Positions 40,101 through 44,266 of a DNA stretch of 44,266 nt are shown one piece after another. Made by a program: the position numbers and the translations under genes. Location of the stretch: assembly GCA_019694465.1 (NCBI GenBank), contig JAIBBV010000030.1:1-44266 (forward strand), in the 5' to 3' direction. The notes below the pieces were generated by a model. It was not told where the DNA came from and made no database searches. It saw nothing but the letters and a program-made list of their open reading frames with translations. Numbering within the stretch: position 1 is the first letter of the stretch; each line of letters begins with the position of its first letter. Source of the DNA: Oligoflexia bacterium (GTDB lineage: Bacteria; Bdellovibrionota_C; UBA2361; JAFLCA01).

Positions 40101-40227
40101 CATTTTGGGAGGTCTGTTAAGCTCAACTTTGTTGGACATGGCGGTTACTCCGGTAGTTTTTTGGCGCTATGGAAGATCCGCTGCGGCACGCTTGTTGGCT
40201 AAAGCCAACGTTGAGGATACTTTGTGA
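37105..40227 (+). CDS. czcA: heavy-metal efflux RND pump, CzcA/CusA family
   Basis: A full-length 1040-aa proton-driven pump with the RND plan: helix 1, first large periplasmic loop ([26 protein letters not shown]), helices 2-7, second large loop, and helices 8-12. The proton-relay region of TM4 reads [13 protein letters not shown] (D403, D404, D408, E410). This differs both from the Zn/Co/Ni type (DFGxxVDGAVV) and from the Cu/Ag type (AMVDAAIVMIEN), so the metal cannot be assigned. Other motifs are [46 protein letters not shown] and NIPLSFAGG. It begins one base after the czcB stop. It forms the tripartite complex with the two preceding products. Confidence 0.95.
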   Translation: [1040 protein letters not shown]

Positions 40228-40302
40228 GGGCGCTTTTGGATGGAAGCAGAAGGATTTGTTGGTATTCGTGTTCTATAGGCACGTTTTTTTTGGGGAAATT
40301 TT

Positions 40303-40734
40303 ATGAAATTGGTAATCCAGTTCGGACTCATTTTGGGATTAGCACTTTGGGTAAATGAGTTATCTGCATTCGCACATGATGGGCATGAGCACCAGGATGG
40401 ACAAGCTGCAGCTGAGCAAGACATGACTTCTCAATCTATGGAGTCAATTTTAGTCAATATTAAGGGTGCCGAGACGGAATTCGACTCAGTTATAGCTCAA
40501 GGCAAGCTTGCAGATGTGCATCACATTGCATATCGAATTCGCGATTTGGCAGCTGCTTTGCCAGCCAAGGTAGATGAGTCAAGGCGTGCTCGTGTAGCGG
40601 GTACGGCTAAGAATATTGCTAGTGTTGCATCCGCGCTCGACGCTAGTGGCGACAAAGGAGATCAATCAGCAACACAGTCGAATGCTTCTAAAATGAGGGC
40701 GCTATTGGCGCTGCTTGAGAAGCAGGTAAAATAG
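40303..40734 (+). CDS. small periplasmic His-rich helical protein of the metal-efflux operon
   Basis: 143 aa. Signal peptide (KLVIQFGLILGLALWVNELSAFA), mature N-terminus AHDGHEHQDGQ with clustered His, Asp and Glu, then an all-helical domain (MESILVNIKGAETEFDSVIAQGKLADVHHIAYRIRDLAAALPAKV, ARVAGTAKNIASVASALDASGDKG). Helical proteins of this kind appear at the end of Czc/Cus-like operons and are thought to be metal-handling accessories; the exact role is unknown. GGGGAAATTTT precedes the ATG. It stands 75 bases after the pump gene and is likely part of the same transcript. Confidence 0.75.
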   Translation: MKLVIQFGLILGLALWVNELSAFAHDGHEHQDGQAAAEQDMTSQSMESILVNIKGAETEFDSVIAQGKLADVHHIAYRIRDLAAALPAKVDESRRARVAGTAKNIASVASALDASGDKGDQSATQSNASKMRALLALLEKQVK

Positions 40735-40837
40735 TTATTACTCAGCGCAAAGACAGTTTAGGGAATGTGCGCTGCTTAGGTATAATAAGAGTGCGCAATA
40801 AAATGAAGTAGATTGCGTTGCTTTGCTGGTAGTTCTA

Positions 40838-40863
40838 GCCCGTTCAGTTTGCTTACGGCATTT
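40838..40863 (+). repeat. partial GCCCGTT stem-loop repeat, copy D
   Basis: GCCCGTTCAGTTTGC followed by TTACGGCATTT matches the first 26 bases of copies A-C in about 22 positions; the CGGGC closing arm is missing. It runs into the last codons and the stop of the opposing secreted-protein gene. Confidence 0.4.
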
Positions 40864-41662
40864 CGGGAGCATAATTTTGTCGGTAGCGGTATGGCCAACC
40901 TGGTCGATCAAATGGCAGTGGTCGTGGCGAGTGGTCGTGGAACTCGTAGTGGATAATTAAAGCCTCGTCCGGAGAATACATTCCACTATCATAATAGAAG
41001 TTAACTCTGGTTACCTGATTCGACTCATTATGACCCATGCCAGTCGCTGCTCGTTCCCTTTGGCGCATTAATGCATCCGTATTGCCAGCGCTAGGCGCGG
41101 CTTTTAGGGCTTCGGCAGAAAGCGCTTCATCCGTGCCAATTTCTGGCCATTGAGGTCGTAGAGCCATTTCGAGCTCAGAGCTGTTCCAAAAGAAGGCGAC
41201 CCCAATCATCCCAAGGTTAGGGGAGTAGTCGCGGTGGTCCCGGCGTCCCTTCCATTGTGCATATGATTGGCTATCGCGAGTGAAAACAAAGCGCCTCAAA
41301 TTGGAATCGCTGGTTTGCCAGCCTCTAAGGGTAATTGAGGAATAGGGCTCAATAATCCACTTTTGAGCATCCGCGGGAGTAGATCTTTTACCGTCGATGA
41401 TGTTCAAACCATCGACGGTGACAGCTGCAGCTACCCGGACGGGCATGGGGTTTCGCACTACAATTGAGTACTCTTGGCCTTCTCGCACTTGGATCAAGCT
41501 GCCTTCAGAGCTTCCGCCAAATTCACCATAATCGCCAAGCGATCCACTGGATATGATATTAGCTTCAAAACACCAGCCACGGAGACATTTTACTGTTGCG
41601 CCTGCGTCTAGTGGGGCTGTCAAAATTATAAGGGCTGCTAAGACTGAGGCATACTTGGGCAT
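40853..41662 (-). CDS. secreted protein of unknown function
   Basis: 269 aa with a signal peptide (MPKYASVLAALIILTAPLDAGA, cleavage near AGA-T). The mature part has two cysteines close together (KCLRGWCFEAN), probably a disulfide. An LIQVREGQEYSIVVRNPMPVRVAAAVTVDGLNIIDGKR segment follows that looks like a beta-sandwich, and then TLRGWQTSDSNLRRFVFTRDSQSYAQWKG. The C-terminus is Pro/Tyr/His-rich. The 'NP.PVRVAA.VTVDGLN..DG' core is reminiscent of DUFs found in secreted proteins of various Proteobacteria; I cannot name the family. The frame is open to 41710, but ATG 41662 starts the signal peptide. The gene lies between repeat copies C and D. Confidence 0.75.
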   Translation of the reverse strand: MPKYASVLAALIILTAPLDAGATVKCLRGWCFEANIISSGSLGDYGEFGGSSEGSLIQVREGQEYSIVVRNPMPVRVAAAVTVDGLNIIDGKRSTPADAQKWIIEPYSSITLRGWQTSDSNLRRFVFTRDSQSYAQWKGRRDHRDYSPNLGMIGVAFFWNSSELEMALRPQWPEIGTDEALSAEALKAAPSAGNTDALMRQRERAATGMGHNESNQVTRVNFYYDSGMYSPDEALIIHYEFHDHSPRPLPFDRPGWPYRYRQNYAPEMP

Positions 41663-42130
41663 GTTGATCTCACATTTATATAGAGCCCGTAACAAAAAGC
41701 CCTTAGGCAAACATAAGCGGCTCGTATTGCAAGCCGAGCTTAGCCAATCGCGCCATTTTGTCGCGTACTCATCATTAAAGAACAGGGTTATGTCCAGGTG
41801 CGGTGGTGGGCACTACAGTCCCCACCACCGCAAAACTTTGCTTGCCTAGTGTTAGAGCCAGCAACATTGAAAAAGTTCGATTCTAGCGCATTAAATTTTT
41901 ACCATCCCTAGCAAGCAAGGAGGGTACACTAGGTGCTTGAAACCATCTAAATATTAGCGCAGGCATAAGGGAGTGGGAAAAAAACACACTAGTAGTTATA
42001 GCTAGTTAGCTCATTTTACTGGATTTTCTGGTATGCAAGTTTCTCTATATGCATCGCGGGCCAGCCTCAGTCCATAACATTTGATGTTAGGTTTTCTGGC
42101 GGTCTTTTCTTTTGGTTGCTGAGGGTTTCT
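41663..42130. other. divergent intergenic region with long hairpin
   Basis: 468 bases between two divergent genes for secreted proteins. It contains repeat copy C (41683-41723) and a perfect 11-bp inverted repeat at 41800-41831 (GCGGTGGTGGG / CCCACCACCGC, 10-base loop) without a T-run. The rest is AT-rich promoter-like DNA with no gene. Confidence 0.55.
41683..41723 (-). repeat. GCCCGTT...CGGGC stem-loop repeat, copy C
   Basis: On the minus strand GAGCCGCTTATGTTTGCC...CTTTTTGTTACGGGCTC, 21 bases before the start codon of the secreted-protein gene. The outer arms GAGCC/GGCTC can pair. About 28 of 37 bases match copy A. The position in a 5' leader argues against a simple terminator role for every copy. 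Confidence 0.6.
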
Positions 42131-44128
42131 GTGTACATTCGTCGCATTGTTTTATGTCTAGCGCTAGTGTGTGCTGTGCGAGGACAGGCTATTGCCGAAT
42201 CTCATCGCTATGGCTTTTGGAGTGCTGAATCTTTAGTTCATGCGCTCGATGCTGAGCATCCGATCTCCCCGCCGCCACTAGTCACAGATGTCTTTGAGCG
42301 AGCATCTCAAACAGGTGGAACTCTGCATACATCAATAAACTTCTTTGATGCGAAATACTTTACTCATGAACTAACGCCACTAATAGCTCTGGGAGAGAGT
42401 TGCGGCAATAACTTAGCATGCTTGCAGTATGCCACACATCAAATGGATACACTGCTTGCCAACAGCGCCATGACTGTGCCTGTTGTGCTGGAGCCAGGCG
42501 ATCAGCTGATAGTAAATACCTATGGAGCAAGCGGCTTAACTCTGGTTTATCGTTCGCATGGTGGCCAATTCGTGCACGTGGCTACGCTGCTGGTGCCAAT
42601 CTACAGTAGTGTCTTAGTGACAGATGACTCATTGCGCCCATCAGTATCGCCAACCTTAACTGGCTATACTGAGGCATCACACTTCCTGGACTCACCTCCA
42701 ACTCAGCCATTGCCATTGCACCCAGCTGGTCCTGACACATGCTGGATATTGGCTGTAACGCATGGACTTGACCAAGACATCACAAGGGAATCAGTGGCTG
42801 TGAATTGGCTCACCCAGCAAACGGAATTGTTTGAAAGCAGAAATCCTCAAGCAGATGTCAGAGTGCTGCATATTGTGTATCCACATTCGATGCGTCTAAT
42901 GGAGGCGGCGCAGTTAATTTACAATTCTTTCCAACAAATTGTCCCAGAAGGTAGTAGGACATTAGTATGGGGTCATTCAGGTGGTGCGCTAATCGCCAGC
43001 CTTTTTGCAAGACGTATTCCGGATTTTATAAATCGATATAACTTATTTGCCACTGTTTTGCTCGATCCACCCTTGGCAGGCGGATATCTCTCGGGGCAGT
43101 GGGGTCCCTATGGACTGTGGGATACACTGATCGGCATCGCTGACTTTCTTCATTTTTTTGGGCAAATGACCAATGTATTTTATCCTTCCAATCAGGACTT
43201 CCTGCCGTGGTCGGATGTTATTCAGGATGTTAGATCTCATGCTGCGCTACCGGTTGAGCGGCGACATGTGCGAGTTTATGGGCCAAACTCGCCACTCGCC
43301 AACGAGATCTATGTGGGATGGACCAAGACAGGACCAGAATCTGCGGCTTTGGGAGGCTCGCCTTGGTATCATAATCCATTCTGGCCAGCAGACTACCCGC
43401 CAAATGTGGATTTCCTCAACAAGCTATCAATAGAGCTGCAGGACCTACTTGCCCAGAACTGTTATGTAACTAGTGGGACTCCAACCCCAATTCCTTACCC
43501 CAGCACTGAGCCTCCGCTGACACCAACCCCATCCGCTACTGTGGGGCCACGTCGTCCTACTACGCCCTATTGTGGCAACGCGTTGCTTGAGGGCTATGAG
43601 GAGTGCGACGACGGAAATCAAAGTGATAATGATGGCTGCTCTGCGGGATGCTTGCGGGAAGAATGCGGTGATGGAGTCACGCAGTCTGATCCAAACCGGC
43701 CAGAAGAATGTGATGATGGTAATAAGAAGAGCGGGGATGGCTGCTCTGATGGCTGTAAGCGGGAATATTGCGGGGATGCAATTGTACAGCCAATGTTGCT
43801 TGAAACATGCGACGATGGCAATAACATCTCCGGCGACGGGTGTGGCGCCAATTGTTTGAGTGAAGGTACGCCTACTCCTCTGCCTACACCGCTGCCTACT
43901 ATCGACCCGCTGTGTAACAATAATGGAATTAAGGAAGGTCTTGAGGAGTGTGATGGTAATGGAACTGCATGTCCGCCGGATTTGTTTCCTCCTGTCTGTA
44001 TAGCTGTGAACGGGGGGCAAGCGATGGTGGGTGCGACTTGCGATGCTCATTGTCATTGCGTCTATCCAGCGCTGGCCGTAACGGAATGTAAAGGGGCGCA
44101 GGCTTCATTTGTGGATCGCGCCGATTAA
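42131..44128 (+). CDS. secreted alpha/beta-hydrolase-like protein with C-terminal DUF4215 Cys-rich repeats
   Basis: About 665 aa. A signal peptide (YIRRIVLCLALVCAVRGQAIA) leads a ~440-residue region in which LVWGHSGGALIASLFARRI contains a lipase-type nucleophile elbow (GHSGG, S283), and TCWILAVTHGLDQD...VRVLHIVYPHSMRLMEAAQLIYNSFQ forms the preceding core strands, so a serine hydrolase fold is likely. A Pro/Thr linker follows, then three DUF4215 / Myxococcus Cys-rich repeats from ~481 (CGNALLEGYEECDDGN.SDNDGCSAGC and two more), a second Pro-rich linker and a last Cys-rich module. There is no MYXO-CTERM or other sorting tail. GTG 42131 with GAGG six bases upstream is preferred to a TTG at 42116. 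Substrate unknown. Confidence 0.8.
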   Translation: MYIRRIVLCLALVCAVRGQAIAESHRYGFWSAESLVHALDAEHPISPPPLVTDVFERASQTGGTLHTSINFFDAKYFTHELTPLIALGESCGNNLACLQYATHQMDTLLANSAMTVPVVLEPGDQLIVNTYGASGLTLVYRSHGGQFVHVATLLVPIYSSVLVTDDSLRPSVSPTLTGYTEASHFLDSPPTQPLPLHPAGPDTCWILAVTHGLDQDITRESVAVNWLTQQTELFESRNPQADVRVLHIVYPHSMRLMEAAQLIYNSFQQIVPEGSRTLVWGHSGGALIASLFARRIPDFINRYNLFATVLLDPPLAGGYLSGQWGPYGLWDTLIGIADFLHFFGQMTNVFYPSNQDFLPWSDVIQDVRSHAALPVERRHVRVYGPNSPLANEIYVGWTKTGPESAALGGSPWYHNPFWPADYPPNVDFLNKLSIELQDLLAQNCYVTSGTPTPIPYPSTEPPLTPTPSATVGPRRPTTPYCGNALLEGYEECDDGNQSDNDGCSAGCLREECGDGVTQSDPNRPEECDDGNKKSGDGCSDGCKREYCGDAIVQPMLLETCDDGNNISGDGCGANCLSEGTPTPLPTPLPTIDPLCNNNGIKEGLEECDGNGTACPPDLFPPVCIAVNGGQAMVGATCDAHCHCVYPALAVTECKGAQASFVDRAD

Positions 44129-44266
44129 GGAGAAGAGAACTTTCCCTCAGAGACATCGAGTGAGTTTAATTTGTTGAAAGTAAGAGTTTGTATCTAACTG
44201 AATTTGGTTGAGATTACCGAGAGGAGGCAACGCTTAGCGAATACGCGCGAACAGTTGGAGTGGGGT
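44129..44266. other. window end, no assignable feature
   Basis: The last 138 bases follow the secreted hydrolase gene. An open frame after the TAA at 44195 (possible TTG start at 44204, followed by AGGAGG-like bases inside the frame) runs off the end, but it is too short to identify. Confidence 0.2.

Noticed and set aside
43445..44056. 203-codon minus-strand frame
   Set aside because: It is antisense to the Cys-rich repeats and its repetitive composition is a by-product of those repeats (CDDGN codons read backwards).

Overview
The window looks like a chromosomal segment (roughly 48-50% GC by eye) from an uncultured, flagellated, Gram-negative bacterium of the 'deltaproteobacterial' type (Myxococcota / Bdellovibrionota / Desulfobacterota sensu lato). 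The reasons are the acpP...glyA-nrdR-ribBA-ribH-nusB order, an Omp85/TamB outer-membrane protein, a secreted protein with DUF4215 ('Myxococcus Cys-rich') repeats, and delta-type short intergenic repeats. The placement is an inference; no rRNA or other phylogenetic marker is present. I see no rRNA, tRNA, CRISPR array, phage module or complete insertion sequence.

Layout. 1-66 is the tail of an acyl carrier protein gene with its terminator. 390-4717 is a rightward housekeeping block: glyA, nrdR, ribBA, ribH, nusB. 4802-8807 holds two translationally coupled leftward polytopic membrane proteins resembling GT-C/PTPS-related proteins. 8918-10312 is a small accessory island: a SAM methyltransferase gene between two copies of a composite direct repeat. 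10432-17422 (leftward) carries a glycosyltransferase-like/TPR protein and a 1902-residue natural fusion of TamB to a six-POTRA Omp85 barrel. 17729-19297 is a PilB/GspE-derived protein that has lost its NTP-binding motifs and gained a receiver domain. 19428-21633 is a coupled E2 (dihydrolipoyl acyltransferase)-lipA pair. 22213-25339 holds a 50-residue secreted Cys/His peptide, a small coiled-coil protein and an unrecognised 829-residue protein. 25799-29896 is a DEAD-box helicase with a structured leader, a zinc-ribbon membrane protein, and xseA-xseB. 29897-33694 is a DCC-family protein, an AI-2E family permease and an unusual flagellin. 34188-40734 is a heavy-metal RND efflux operon (CzcCBA type) with His-rich accessory proteins at both ends. 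40853-44128 holds two secreted proteins, one of unknown function and one alpha/beta hydrolase with Cys-rich repeats.

The most remarkable item is the flagellin at 31835-33694. Its conserved D0/D1 ends enclose about 330 residues that read as seven TolB/WD40-like (PD40) beta-propeller blades in place of the usual variable domain, so the filament may be decorated with propellers. The TamB-Omp85 fusion and the ATPase-dead PilB-receiver fusion are the next most unusual proteins. Two families of intergenic structured repeats (a ~90-bp CACAGAG palindrome and a ~37-nt GCCCGTT...CGGGC stem-loop) recur across the window.
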